Of a stretch of DNA of 11,891 nt, positions 5,082-11,891 are shown in pieces. Source of the stretch: Gammaproteobacteria bacterium UBA3498. Its GTDB lineage: Bacteria > Pseudomonadota > Gammaproteobacteria > Pseudomonadales > Pseudohongiellaceae. Under the pieces are notes generated by a model that was not told the DNA's origin, ran no database searches, and worked only from the letters and a program-made list of their open reading frames with translations. A program made the position numbers and the translations under genes. Location: positions 2,519-14,409 of the forward strand of contig DFQD01000150.1 of the NCBI GenBank assembly GCA_002377605.1, in the 5' to 3' direction. Within the stretch, counting starts at the first letter, position 1; the number at the start of each line of letters is the position of its first letter.

Positions 5082-7772
5082 TCAAACCGTGCTCTTCTCA
5101 GCGACTTCATAGACATCTTTTGATAGATCTGCATTCGCTTTAATACGATTCAATTGGGCTTGCATCAAGGCTTGTCTATTACTGTCATATTTCTTCCATT
5201 TAGTTAGCGGTATAAGTAAACGAGCGGCGATTTGTGAATTCAGCTTATCTAATTCTAAGATTCGATCTGCAAGGAATTCATAACCTTCTCCACTCTGCTG
5301 ATGAAAACCAATATGATTCTGGCCGCAGAATGCACCGATGAGCGAGCGCACCTTGTTCGGGTTTTTTATGTCAAATGCTTCATGAGTTAGCAGAGATTCA
5401 ACTTGATTTAGAGTATTGAGTGACTGGCAGGTCGCCTGGATTACAAACCACTGATCGACAACCAAAGGTTCATGTTGCCATTGTTGGTAAAAAGTATCTA
5501 ATGCTTGTGCTCCTAAATTCTTTCCCTGTTCACAAGAGCTGTTTACCAGTTGCCGCAGTGCTGCTGCCCGATCAGTCATATTGCTTGCTGTATTAAATTG
5601 CTCATAGCAAGTCTCTAGGCACTCTGAATCTTTAGTTCTTACCAAGTAACCAAGCGACAAATTCTTTAATGCACGCCGAGCAATAGAAGAGGCATCAGCT
5701 TTATAAGGTTCATCTATATTTGTTTTGTTATAAATCTGAGCAAATAAATCCTTTAATTCTAAAGCCAGGTGATTTGACAACGATTCCCGCACGCGATGAA
5801 TAACATCGACGTCCGCTACCTCTGCTTGCTCAATTAAGAAGCCTTCTGTAGGTAAGGCTAGCAGATGGGCCACCATAGCCTGATCTATTGTGTCATCTTG
5901 CAGTGCATTCTCGAGCACACCTTTAAAAGCGTCTTCAATAATTGCTGGAACATTCGCTGACTTTGATTCTTGTAATTCATTGATTACATCAATTGCTAGA
6001 AGTTGAGATGCATTCCAACGGTTAAACCCATCATTGTCGTGAATCATAAGGAAAAATAATTCTTCCCTGCTGTAGGGGTACTCCATTTGTACTGGCGCAC
6101 TAAGACTTCTGAGCAAGGAAGGGATTGGCTTCTCCATAACATTCTCAAAAACAAATTTCTGATTTATCTCTGTTACTGACAGAACTAAATCTGTTACATC
6201 TTTACATGTTTTTTGAGAGCTTAATTGTAAATTCAGCTCATTTCCTTGTTGATCGAGAAGCCCAACCCTCAACGGAATATAAAATGGTTCTTTTTCCGGC
6301 TGCCCTGGAGTCGGGGGGCAGGTTTGCTCTACATTGAGAATGAATTTGTTTTCAGCTTCTATATAGACACTCGTAATATTGAGCTTTGGAGTACCAGCCT
6401 GACTATACCAGCGACGAAACTGATCTAAACTAATGCCACTAGCATCTTCCATTGCCTTTACGAAATCTTCTGTAGTCACTGCATGGCCGTCATGGCGATC
6501 GAAGTAAAGGTCACAGCCTTTGCGAAAATTATCTTCCCCCAGAATCTGACTGACCATACGAACAACTTCCGCGCCTTTTTCGTAAATAGTGACGGTGTAA
6601 AAATTAGAAATTTCCATATAGGAATCAGGACGCACGGAATGAGCTAGAGGTCCCGCATCTTCCGCAAACTGCACAGTTTTAAGAAAAGCGGCGTCCTCCA
6701 CTCGCTTGACTGTTCTTGAGCCCATGTCGGCGGAAAATTCTGCATCTCGAAATACGGTAAATCCTTCTTTTAAACTCAGCTGAAACCAATCACGGCAAGT
6801 GACTCGATTACCCGACCAGTTATGGAAATACTCATGAGCTACTACCGCTTCGACTCGTTGAAAGGCAATATCAGTTGTGGTTTGGGGGTTAGCCAGAACA
6901 CATGAAGTATTGAAGATATTTAAACCCTTGTTTTCCATCGCTCCCATATTAAAATCGTCTACAGCGACGATCATGAAAATGTCTAGGTCATATTCACGAC
7001 CATAATTTTTTTCATCCCAGCGCATTGCATTTTTTAGAGACAACATCGCGTGATCACATTTATCCAAATCTTTTACCTCGACAAAAATTTGTAATGCAAT
7101 GCTGCGACCATTACAGGTGATAAAGCTGTCATCAAGGCTAACTAGATCGCCCGCTACTAATGCAAAGAGATAGCTGGGCTTTTTAAAAGGGTCCTGCCAT
7201 TGCACCCAATGCCGATTCGAATCGTTTTCATCATCTCCTTTATCAATCTTATTGCCGTTGGAAAGTAGCACGGGATATCTAGACTTTTCCGCAGTAATCT
7301 TAGTGGTGAAAGAAGACATCACATCGGGACGATCTAAGTAATAGGTAATACGTCGAAAACCTTCCGCCTCACATTGCGTGCAAAACATTTTCTTGGATTT
7401 ATAGAGTCCTTCTAATGCAGTATTGTTTTGTGGTTCTATCCTGGTATGGCATTCCAATTGAAAACTTACTATTGATTTTTGTAATAACTCACCTAGTCTG
7501 GGAATTGTTAGTTTTTCCTCACTGAGCAAGTAATCACCAGCACTCAACTCATTACCTTCCAGAAACAATTTTTCGAGTACTAAATCGCGACCGTGTAATA
7601 CAAGCTTGTCTTGCTCAGTCAGATCAACTGACTCATTGAGTTTAATCTGTAATCTTGAAACAACCTTCGCGTGATCTTCATAAAGATCGAATTCAAGATC
7701 GGTTGTTTCAATTAAAAAATTTGGAGGGCGATAATCTTTAAGATAAGTCGTCCTCGCTTGCGCGTTTTTCAT
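5082..7772 (-). CDS. pepN: Aminopeptidase N (M1 family zinc metallopeptidase)
   Basis: Broad-specificity aminopeptidase that removes N-terminal residues from peptides in the late steps of cytosolic protein degradation. It has 896 residues, slightly longer than the 870 of E. coli PepN, and is collinear with it. The N-terminal beta domain runs to about 195 and includes ALEGLYKSKKMFCTQCEAEG. The catalytic domain has the exopeptidase motif GAMEN (277-281) and the zinc site HEYFH (313-317) with the third ligand E336 in LKEGFT, spaced as in the family. The catalytic-tyrosine region is NFYTVTIYEKGAEV. A beta domain and a long helical C-terminal domain follow (NPNKVRSLIGAFCG near the end). No signal peptide is present. 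It starts at ATG 7772, 22 bp after the DUF2797 stop, with a weak ribosome-binding site. It is probably the last gene of the nadK operon and ends at the terminator near 5034-5059. Confidence 0.96.
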   Translation of the reverse strand: MKNAQARTTYLKDYRPPNFLIETTDLEFDLYEDHAKVVSRLQIKLNESVDLTEQDKLVLHGRDLVLEKLFLEGNELSAGDYLLSEEKLTIPRLGELLQKSIVSFQLECHTRIEPQNNTALEGLYKSKKMFCTQCEAEGFRRITYYLDRPDVMSSFTTKITAEKSRYPVLLSNGNKIDKGDDENDSNRHWVQWQDPFKKPSYLFALVAGDLVSLDDSFITCNGRSIALQIFVEVKDLDKCDHAMLSLKNAMRWDEKNYGREYDLDIFMIVAVDDFNMGAMENKGLNIFNTSCVLANPQTTTDIAFQRVEAVVAHEYFHNWSGNRVTCRDWFQLSLKEGFTVFRDAEFSADMGSRTVKRVEDAAFLKTVQFAEDAGPLAHSVRPDSYMEISNFYTVTIYEKGAEVVRMVSQILGEDNFRKGCDLYFDRHDGHAVTTEDFVKAMEDASGISLDQFRRWYSQAGTPKLNITSVYIEAENKFILNVEQTCPPTPGQPEKEPFYIPLRVGLLDQQGNELNLQLSSQKTCKDVTDLVLSVTEINQKFVFENVMEKPIPSLLRSLSAPVQMEYPYSREELFFLMIHDNDGFNRWNASQLLAIDVINELQESKSANVPAIIEDAFKGVLENALQDDTIDQAMVAHLLALPTEGFLIEQAEVADVDVIHRVRESLSNHLALELKDLFAQIYNKTNIDEPYKADASSIARRALKNLSLGYLVRTKDSECLETCYEQFNTASNMTDRAAALRQLVNSSCEQGKNLGAQALDTFYQQWQHEPLVVDQWFVIQATCQSLNTLNQVESLLTHEAFDIKNPNKVRSLIGAFCGQNHIGFHQQSGEGYEFLADRILELDKLNSQIAARLLIPLTKWKKYDSNRQALMQAQLNRIKANADLSKDVYEVAEKSTV

Positions 7773-7794
7773 TAGGGCCCAGCCATATGGATGA

Positions 7795-8622
7795 TTAGTG
7801 ACTAAGTTTGATTTCGTATCCCGAGAATCGGCGCAGATTTATGACGCCGCTATCAAAAATAAGATACTGGCCTTTTATACCAAGTAACTTTGCTTCAATC
7901 TTTGGGTCTTTGTCGAAGTTAAAAGATGTGACTTTATCGGGGTATTCCTCCACTGGATAGTTTATGTCTATCGGCTCAACGCCATTTAGTACACTAATAG
8001 CAAAGAAACCGAATCTATCTTCTAACTCTTTAATTTCTGACTCGCACTTTGCCAATAAGAGCTTACTCTCAGCGAGCATATCAAGACTTTCTGCATCACC
8101 TTTTAACATGTCGCGCCAATTGGTTTTGTCCGCCACATGTTGCTTAAACACGACCTCTAATGTCCCAGACTGCAGCCTGGTTCTTACTCTGATAATTGCC
8201 AAAGCCTGTGTGGCTCCTTGGTCGATCCAACGAGTGGGTATTTGAGTTGCTCTAGTAATTCCAACTTTTAAACTAGATGAGTTTGCCAGATAAACAATGT
8301 GATCCTGCATGCAGTATTTCTCACCCCAAGCAGGTTCACGACAAGTCCCCTCATCGAAGTGGCATTTTTCTGGATGAATAATACAAGAGTCACACTGCGC
8401 CAGTTTTTGAAAGCAAGGATAGCAATAACCTTGATTGAAACTCTTCTTAGATTTCCTACCGCAATTCACACAAAAAATGTTACCGCTGAATTCCAGTTTA
8501 ATTCTCTTTTTAATGAGCGGATTTAACGGAACCTCATTGCACCCGAGAGAAATCTTATAGCTCACAGGCTGCTCTAGACGAGACTTCATCTTACGAAGAG
8601 TTCCTTCAGCAACTGTTTTCAT
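7795..8622 (-). CDS. DUF2797 family protein: zinc-knuckle region plus GIY-YIG-like domain
   Basis: A 275-residue protein of unknown function that I place in DUF2797. The N-terminus (VAEGTLRKMKSRLEQPVSY, then EVPLNPLI) is typical of the family. Next comes a cysteine-rich region: CxxC pairs at 51/54, 67/70 and 77/80, then C87, C94 and C104, very probably binding two zinc ions. Residues 109-135 read IVYLA...LKVGITR...IPTRWIDQGA, then E156 in LEVVFKQHV. Spacing and residues resemble the GIY-YIG superfamily, especially T5orf172-type domains (aromatic strand, KxGxT strand, Arg, downstream Glu). Nuclease activity is inference only. It starts at ATG 8622 with AGAAGA 5 bases upstream. It sits between DUF1315 and pepN, an order I recall from Pseudomonas. 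Confidence 0.8.
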   Translation of the reverse strand: MKTVAEGTLRKMKSRLEQPVSYKISLGCNEVPLNPLIKKRIKLEFSGNIFCVNCGRKSKKSFNQGYCYPCFQKLAQCDSCIIHPEKCHFDEGTCREPAWGEKYCMQDHIVYLANSSSLKVGITRATQIPTRWIDQGATQALAIIRVRTRLQSGTLEVVFKQHVADKTNWRDMLKGDAESLDMLAESKLLLAKCESEIKELEDRFGFFAISVLNGVEPIDINYPVEEYPDKVTSFNFDKDPKIEAKLLGIKGQYLIFDSGVINLRRFSGYEIKLSH

Positions 8623-8669
8623 GATTCTTCTGGTGTATTCCTAATATCTAATACTTCTGCTTCACTAAG

Positions 8670-8915
8670 TTATGACTTGCAACTGTTTAATCTATTACCA
8701 GTGCGGAATTCTTCTGGCAGGGTTCGAGCCTCATAGAGTATGAGGAGTTGCATGCAATTCTCAAGTTGTTCTCGCTCTAATATACTGCCATCAGACCACT
8801 TTCCTAGCTCAATTGCTGTTTTCAGATTGCCGTAAATCTCGGGTGTCATTTGCCCTAATAGATCTTCCATTGATTCGGGCTTAGAAGCGAATAGGCGACG
8901 AGTTCTAGTATCCAA
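8670..8915 (-). CDS. YeaC-like DUF1315 small protein
   Basis: An 81-residue soluble protein of unknown function. MTPEIYGNLKTAIELGKWSD (23-42), followed by LEREQLENCMQLLILYEAR, is the DUF1315 (YeaC) signature. The start is uncertain. TTG 8915-8913 is preceded by AAGGG with 8-base spacing, which supports it. ATG 8870-8868 (residue 16) begins closer to where E. coli YeaC starts but has no Shine-Dalgarno. If the ATG is right, the protein has 66 residues and the first 15 (rich in Arg and Thr) are not translated. The gene follows the rhomboid gene by 15 bp and precedes DUF2797 by 47 bp, so it is probably part of the same operon. Confidence 0.82.
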   Translation of the reverse strand: MDTRTRRLFASKPESMEDLLGQMTPEIYGNLKTAIELGKWSDGSILEREQLENCMQLLILYEARTLPEEFRTGNRLNSCKS

Positions 8916-8930
8916 GATTATATCCCTTCA

Positions 8931-9818
8931 TTAACTAACCGGGTTCGCCCCTACTACATCTCGCTTTAATACTGTTCGATAGAATAGGACAGTCGCTACA
9001 CCAATTATGAGTCCGCTAATTAAACCACCTACATGAGCAGCGGTAGCAATCCAGGAAGAGCCGATAATTTCCATAAGCACCAATGCCGCCACGAAAAAGA
9101 CAAACATATTAGTGTTTATCAACAGATAACTCCTCGGCATCAGGCTATGTATCACCCAGGTATATCCGACAAGCCCGTACACTACACCAGACATACCGCC
9201 GAAGTTATTAAACTCGATGGCCAAATATTGTGTAGTGTTGCTAATAAAGGAAGTAACTACTACTAGCAAAATGAACATCCAGAGTGGTTGTATAGCTTCA
9301 AGTTGCCGACCAAAATACCAAAGCCAGAGCATATTGAATATTAAATGCAATTCTCCAAAATGGAGAAACATGGGAGTTAAAGTACCAACAGCTATTCTTA
9401 GATTAACAATGTCAGCGAATAATGCCCCCAAACTGGAAGTTGCAATCACCGGGTAGAACAGAAAATTTAATCGATAGACCTCATTGCCCAGGGAGGTAAT
9501 TACAGCAACCATGATAGAGACTAGAACCAGAGAAAGTGTTGCGGGACTATTTATAAAGGCAAGATATAAGTTGTAAGCTATTTTCTTAGCTTGATTAGAA
9601 ACCTGAGGGGATTTGACGTTTTGTTGCTCAAGCGACTCTTGTTTTCGCAAAAAATCCTCTAGAGATTTCTGGATAAATGCAACATCTCGATCGTATTCTA
9701 CATAAACGGATTGTTGACCAGACTCTTCGATGATTCGATGATTAAGACCATGCTGGCGCAGGAAATGACTGTAACTTAGAAGATCTATATCAAGACTAAG
9801 ACTTGCTGCCTTAATCAT
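8931..9818 (-). CDS. Rhomboid-family intramembrane serine protease (GlpG-like)
   Basis: Inner-membrane protease that cuts transmembrane segments of other proteins. It has 295 residues. A cytoplasmic N-terminal region (about 1-85, soluble, like that of GlpG) is followed by six hydrophobic helices, roughly 93-110, 147-170, 178-198, 208-225, 235-252 and 256-280. The catalytic serine is S210 in FGGMSGVVYGLVGY. The partner histidine is H262 in AAHVGGLISG. The oxyanion/gate residues H158 and N162 are in HFGELHLIFNMLW. All match E. coli GlpG (S201, H254, H150, N154), so it should be active. The ATG overlaps the nadK stop by 8 bp (ATGATTAA) and TGAGGT precedes it, so translation is probably coupled. 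I do not call it glpG because the glp context is absent. Substrates are unknown. Confidence 0.92.
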   Translation of the reverse strand: MIKAASLSLDIDLLSYSHFLRQHGLNHRIIEESGQQSVYVEYDRDVAFIQKSLEDFLRKQESLEQQNVKSPQVSNQAKKIAYNLYLAFINSPATLSLVLVSIMVAVITSLGNEVYRLNFLFYPVIATSSLGALFADIVNLRIAVGTLTPMFLHFGELHLIFNMLWLWYFGRQLEAIQPLWMFILLVVVTSFISNTTQYLAIEFNNFGGMSGVVYGLVGYTWVIHSLMPRSYLLINTNMFVFFVAALVLMEIIGSSWIATAAHVGGLISGLIIGVATVLFYRTVLKRDVVGANPVS

Positions 9819-10701
9819 CGGACCTCACCAGACGGCTGCCCCAACCTAACTTACTGCGGCAAGTCTCGTAAAAACTGTGATTATTAGGATGTATTAACTT
9901 CAGGGGCACCGATTTTTTTGTGACAATAATTTCATCCCCCGCACTGGCGGTGTAGCGCACATCACCATCACAACTAACTTGCGGCTGAAGGGATTCTTTA
10001 GCAGCAACTACTAGTTTTATTTCGCAATCACCATCAATCACGATAGGACGACTATTAAGCGAATGGGGATACATTGGTACCAGTACTACCGCATTTAAAT
10101 CTGGATGCATTATTGGCCCACCAGCAGAAAGGGAATACGCAGTAGATCCTGTCGGTGTGGCTACGATTAAACCATCTGATTCTTGGCTGTAAACAAATTT
10201 TCCATTTACAAACAATTCGAATTCAATCATTTGGGCGGCCTTACCCGGATGTAAAACAACATCATTTAAGGCCGAGCCTAGCGCCTTATTCTCTTCAGCG
10301 TCATTTAAAACCGCATCTAATAGAAACCGATTCTCAACAGTAAATTTTCCTGCCAGCACTTCATCTAATTGAGTTTCGATTTCATCAGGCAAAATGTCTG
10401 TTAAAAATCCTAAGTTACCTCGATTGACCCCAATTACTGGCACACCTTCTGATGCAACATGCTTGGCGACATTTAGCATACTGCCATCTCCACCAACTAC
10501 GACAACCAAGTCACAGCTAGCACTGAGCTGCATACGAGAACCAACTTCAACAGTTGTGTTTCCCATCAGCTCAGAAGTTGCATCATCCATCATAATGGAG
10601 AGATCTTTAGATCGCAGATAAGCAATTAACCGCGACATAGAGGTAACGACGCCGCTGTGCCCTGGCCTACCAACAAGTCCTATACGTTTAAATTCTGACA
10701 T
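9811..10701 (-). CDS. nadK: NAD kinase
   Basis: Phosphorylates NAD to NADP using ATP or polyphosphate; the only route to NADP in most bacteria. From ATG 10701 it has 296 residues (family about 295). Signatures: VVVVGGDGSML (66-76, GGDG at 70-73), GVNRGNLGFLTD (91-102), ALNDVVLHPGKAAQMIEFE (144-162) and DGLIVATPTGSTAYSLSAGG (176-195). The C-terminus has the family's LIHPNNHSFYETCRSKLGW. A longer frame begins at TTG 10719 and would add MLQVER. I prefer ATG because MSEFKRIGLVGRPGH aligns with known NadK N-termini, and AGAGAGA sits just before it. It is the first gene of a five-gene minus-strand cluster and has an extended -10 promoter about 45 bp upstream. Confidence 0.95.
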   Translation of the reverse strand: MSEFKRIGLVGRPGHSGVVTSMSRLIAYLRSKDLSIMMDDATSELMGNTTVEVGSRMQLSASCDLVVVVGGDGSMLNVAKHVASEGVPVIGVNRGNLGFLTDILPDEIETQLDEVLAGKFTVENRFLLDAVLNDAEENKALGSALNDVVLHPGKAAQMIEFELFVNGKFVYSQESDGLIVATPTGSTAYSLSAGGPIMHPDLNAVVLVPMYPHSLNSRPIVIDGDCEIKLVVAAKESLQPQVSCDGDVRYTASAGDEIIVTKKSVPLKLIHPNNHSFYETCRSKLGWGSRLVRSDD

Positions 10702-10746
10702 TCTCTCTACTTGAAGCAAATAAACTCAGGTTTACATCAACGGGTT

Positions 10747-10755
10747 ATTATATCA
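10747..10755 (-). promoter_or_regulatory. Extended -10 promoter of the nadK-pepN operon
   Basis: The minus strand carries TGATATAAT (10755-10747): a perfect TATAAT with the TGn extension, which can work without a good -35. No recognisable -35 is present at 16-18 bp. Transcription would begin near 10740, about 39 bases upstream of the nadK ATG and upstream of the alternative TTG. This is the best promoter sequence in the window and lies in the only sizeable gap (10702-10848) upstream of the cluster. Confidence 0.6.
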
Positions 10756-10790
10756 CGAGAACCGACGATAGACCGCTCCTGGGCTATACC

Positions 10791-10802
10791 ATTTCTAGAA
10801 AT
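10791..10802. repeat. 12-bp perfect palindrome upstream of the nadK promoter
   Basis: ATTTCTAGAAAT reads identically on both strands. Its near edge is about 35 bp upstream of the -10 hexamer of the nadK promoter, a position where an activator could contact RNA polymerase. It also abuts the inverted repeat at 10801-10829. A 12-bp perfect palindrome in A/T-rich DNA is not rare, so function is only a possibility. Confidence 0.25.
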
Positions 10803-10829
10803 ATGTATATTTTACAGCAGCCTACATAT
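10801..10829 (-). terminator. Weak hairpin after the PLP-enzyme gene
   Basis: ATATGTA (10801-10807) pairs with TACATAT (10823-10829) around a 15-base loop, about 20 bp downstream of the stop at 10849 on the minus strand. The stem is A/T-rich and no T-run follows (the next bases read TTCTAGAAAT), so it is a poor intrinsic terminator. Read-through from the PLP-enzyme gene into nadK is possible. Confidence 0.2.
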
Positions 10830-10848
10830 GGGTACTTTAAATAACATT

Positions 10849-11760
10849 CTAAAAGATTCCACCTGAATGAATCGCGATAACTTCACTGCCTTTTTCGATA
10901 GTCCCTTGCTCAATTAAACTTCTCAATCCCCAAAATAATTTACCGGTGTACACAGCTTCGATTGGAATTTCCGAGTCTATTTTCCAACTACTAAGAAAAA
11001 ACTCCAATTCGGAATTAATCTTAGCGTAACCACCACAATGAAACCTGTCTTCGATTTTCCAATTTACATTAGTTGTAGTTTGCTTTTTAGGATGAAGATA
11101 TTGCTTCACTTGTTTAGCTATAAGACCCGGAGCATTCAGCACCGATATTCCAAGTATCTCCGTCTTTTTAATTTCACGGGCAACTAATCCTGAAATAAGT
11201 CCACTAACAGTTGCACCAGTTCCGCAAGCAATAGTAATGATTCGTTTTATCTGTGTGACGGGAGGAAGTAAATCTACAATCTCAGCCGCTCCCGCGACTC
11301 CGAGCCAATTATTACCTCCTTCGGGGATAATGTATGGATCTTTATAACGGTCTTTGATATGCGCCAAGAATTCTTGCGTGGTTTTCAATCTATAGGTTTT
11401 ACGGTCAATGGGGACCAACCCCATTCCGTTATCATGGGCAAACTTTAAAACGGGATTTAATGGATTTGGTATTTCTCCCCTTACTAATCCAATGGTATTA
11501 ATCCCGAATATATTTCCTGCAGCGGCTAAAGATCGAAGGTGATTAGAATAAGCTCCACCAAAACTAAGAATAGTTTCTTTTTGCTGTTTGGTGGCTTCCT
11601 TTAAATTGCGCTTTAACTTAAACCATTTATTGCCGCCCAAATCAGGATGCATCATATCCAAACGCAGCACCTTTAATTGTATTCCCTTTTTGGCAAGCCA
11701 TCCTGCTTGGACTTCATCAAGTCGTGCTGATTCTAAGAAATAGTCGCTGAAGGAATTCAA
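10849..11760 (-). CDS. PLP-dependent D-cysteine desulfhydrase / ACC deaminase-like enzyme
   Basis: Fold-type II PLP enzyme of 303 residues, cytosolic. The PLP lysine is K45 in LGGNKWFKLK. S72-N73-H74 (GGAYSNHL) is the substrate-carboxylate loop, and CGTGAT (179-184) binds the cofactor phosphate. ACC deaminase needs Glu295 and Leu322 (AcdS numbering). The aligned positions here, reached with constant offset from Y245 and Y271, are T272 (VYTGK) and S299 (IHSGG). True ACC deaminase activity is therefore unlikely; release of sulfide, ammonia and pyruvate from D-cysteine is more plausible, though the natural substrate is unproved. The start is TTG 11760, after an in-frame TAA at 11784-11782. No Shine-Dalgarno is visible and the next ATG (residue 36) would remove conserved sequence. 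It lies 26 bp from the tRNA 3' end and may be cotranscribed with it. Confidence 0.85.
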   Translation of the reverse strand: MNSFSDYFLESARLDEVQAGWLAKKGIQLKVLRLDMMHPDLGGNKWFKLKRNLKEATKQQKETILSFGGAYSNHLRSLAAAGNIFGINTIGLVRGEIPNPLNPVLKFAHDNGMGLVPIDRKTYRLKTTQEFLAHIKDRYKDPYIIPEGGNNWLGVAGAAEIVDLLPPVTQIKRIITIACGTGATVSGLISGLVAREIKKTEILGISVLNAPGLIAKQVKQYLHPKKQTTTNVNWKIEDRFHCGGYAKINSELEFFLSSWKIDSEIPIEAVYTGKLFWGLRSLIEQGTIEKGSEVIAIHSGGIF

Positions 11761-11786
11761 ACTAGAAAGGTAGCAATTGAGTTAAA

Positions 11787-11847
11787 TGGCGGACCGGACG
11801 GGACTCGAACCCGCGACCTCCGGCGTGACAGGCCGGCGCTCCAACCC
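11787..11847 (-). tRNA. tRNA-Asp (GTC), 3' three-quarters, lacking its 5' end
   Basis: Read on the minus strand. The D-stem 3' strand is GAGC. The anticodon arm is CCGGC / CTGTCAC / GCCGG with anticodon GTC at 11829-11827. A variable loop AGGTC and T arm GCGGG-TTCGAGT-CCCGT follow. The acceptor 3' strand is CCGGTCC, then discriminator G and an encoded CCA ending at 11787. All are typical of tRNA-Asp. What should precede it (acceptor 5' strand and D-stem 5' strand) is missing: immediately upstream is the T-stem of a tRNA-Glu. The join lies within the shared GGGTT (about 11847-11843). As it stands this is not a complete tRNA gene. Confidence 0.7.
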
Positions 11848-11891
11848 TTCGTTTTCGGCGTGAAAGGCCGATGTCCTAACTAGCGGGTCCG
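11843..11891 (-). tRNA. tRNA-Glu (TTC) 5' part, fused to tRNA-Asp
   Basis: Minus strand: TTAGGACA (D-arm 3' half), anticodon arm TCGGC / CTTTCAC / GCCGA with anticodon TTC at 11864-11862, variable loop, and T-stem 5' strand AAGGG. Then instead of the expected CGAATCCCTT it continues as tRNA-Asp. The D arm also looks short: CTAG joins TTAGGACA without the usual GG-containing loop. GGACCCG at the window edge (11890-11884) could be the acceptor 5' strand, but against the Asp acceptor CCGGTCC it leaves a C-C mismatch. Whether the sequence continues normally beyond 11891 cannot be seen. Confidence 0.6.

Noticed and set aside
7964..8526. Plus-strand frames of 93 and 75 codons antisense to the DUF2797 gene
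   Set aside because: They overlap a well-supported gene, lack ribosome sites and have low-complexity composition typical of antisense frames.
10702..10719. TTG 10719 as the nadK start
   Set aside because: It adds six residues not expected at NadK N-termini; ATG 10701 gives the usual length and N-terminal sequence.

Overview
The window looks like chromosomal DNA of a gammaproteobacterium with moderate-to-low G+C content (my impression, not a count). The protein sequences are closest to what I remember from Pseudomonas-like and marine relatives. The gene order also recalls Pseudomonas: glnS<>ppiB-lpxH beside acnB in one block, and nadK-rhomboid-DUF1315-DUF2797-pepN in another. This placement rests on recall, not a search.

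Layout. At 1-211 (minus) is the N-terminus of glutaminyl-tRNA synthetase, divergent from ppiB-lpxH (352-1595, plus), which are 2 bp apart and probably one transcript. lpxH converges on a DUF1289 gene (1605-2072, minus) with only 9 bp between the stops. A 346-bp non-coding stretch (2073-2418) holds candidate promoters in both directions, a palindrome and nested inverted repeats just upstream of acnB (2419-5013, plus). acnB should start at a GTG 18 bp inside the longest reading frame. A strong bidirectional terminator (5034-5066) separates acnB from the convergent pepN. Five minus-strand genes (nadK, rhomboid protease, DUF1315, DUF2797, pepN; 10701 down to 5082) are packed like an operon, with a perfect extended -10 promoter upstream of nadK. 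Further upstream on the same strand are a PLP-dependent D-cysteine desulfhydrase-like gene (10849-11760) and, at the window edge, a tRNA sequence in which the front of tRNA-Glu(TTC) runs directly into the rear of tRNA-Asp(GTC).

How the genes work together. They are mostly housekeeping: tRNA charging (GlnRS), protein folding (PpiB), lipid A synthesis (LpxH), TCA cycle (AcnB), NADP synthesis (NadK), membrane and cytosolic proteolysis (rhomboid, PepN) and two small conserved families of unknown role. No phage, transposon, CRISPR or recognisable defence cassette is visible.

The most unusual signals are three. First, a possible structured acnB leader has a candidate anti-Shine-Dalgarno element. 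Second, the Glu/Asp tRNA is chimeric, possibly an assembly artefact. Third, the DUF2797 protein carries what looks like a GIY-YIG-type signature behind a cysteine-rich zinc-binding region.
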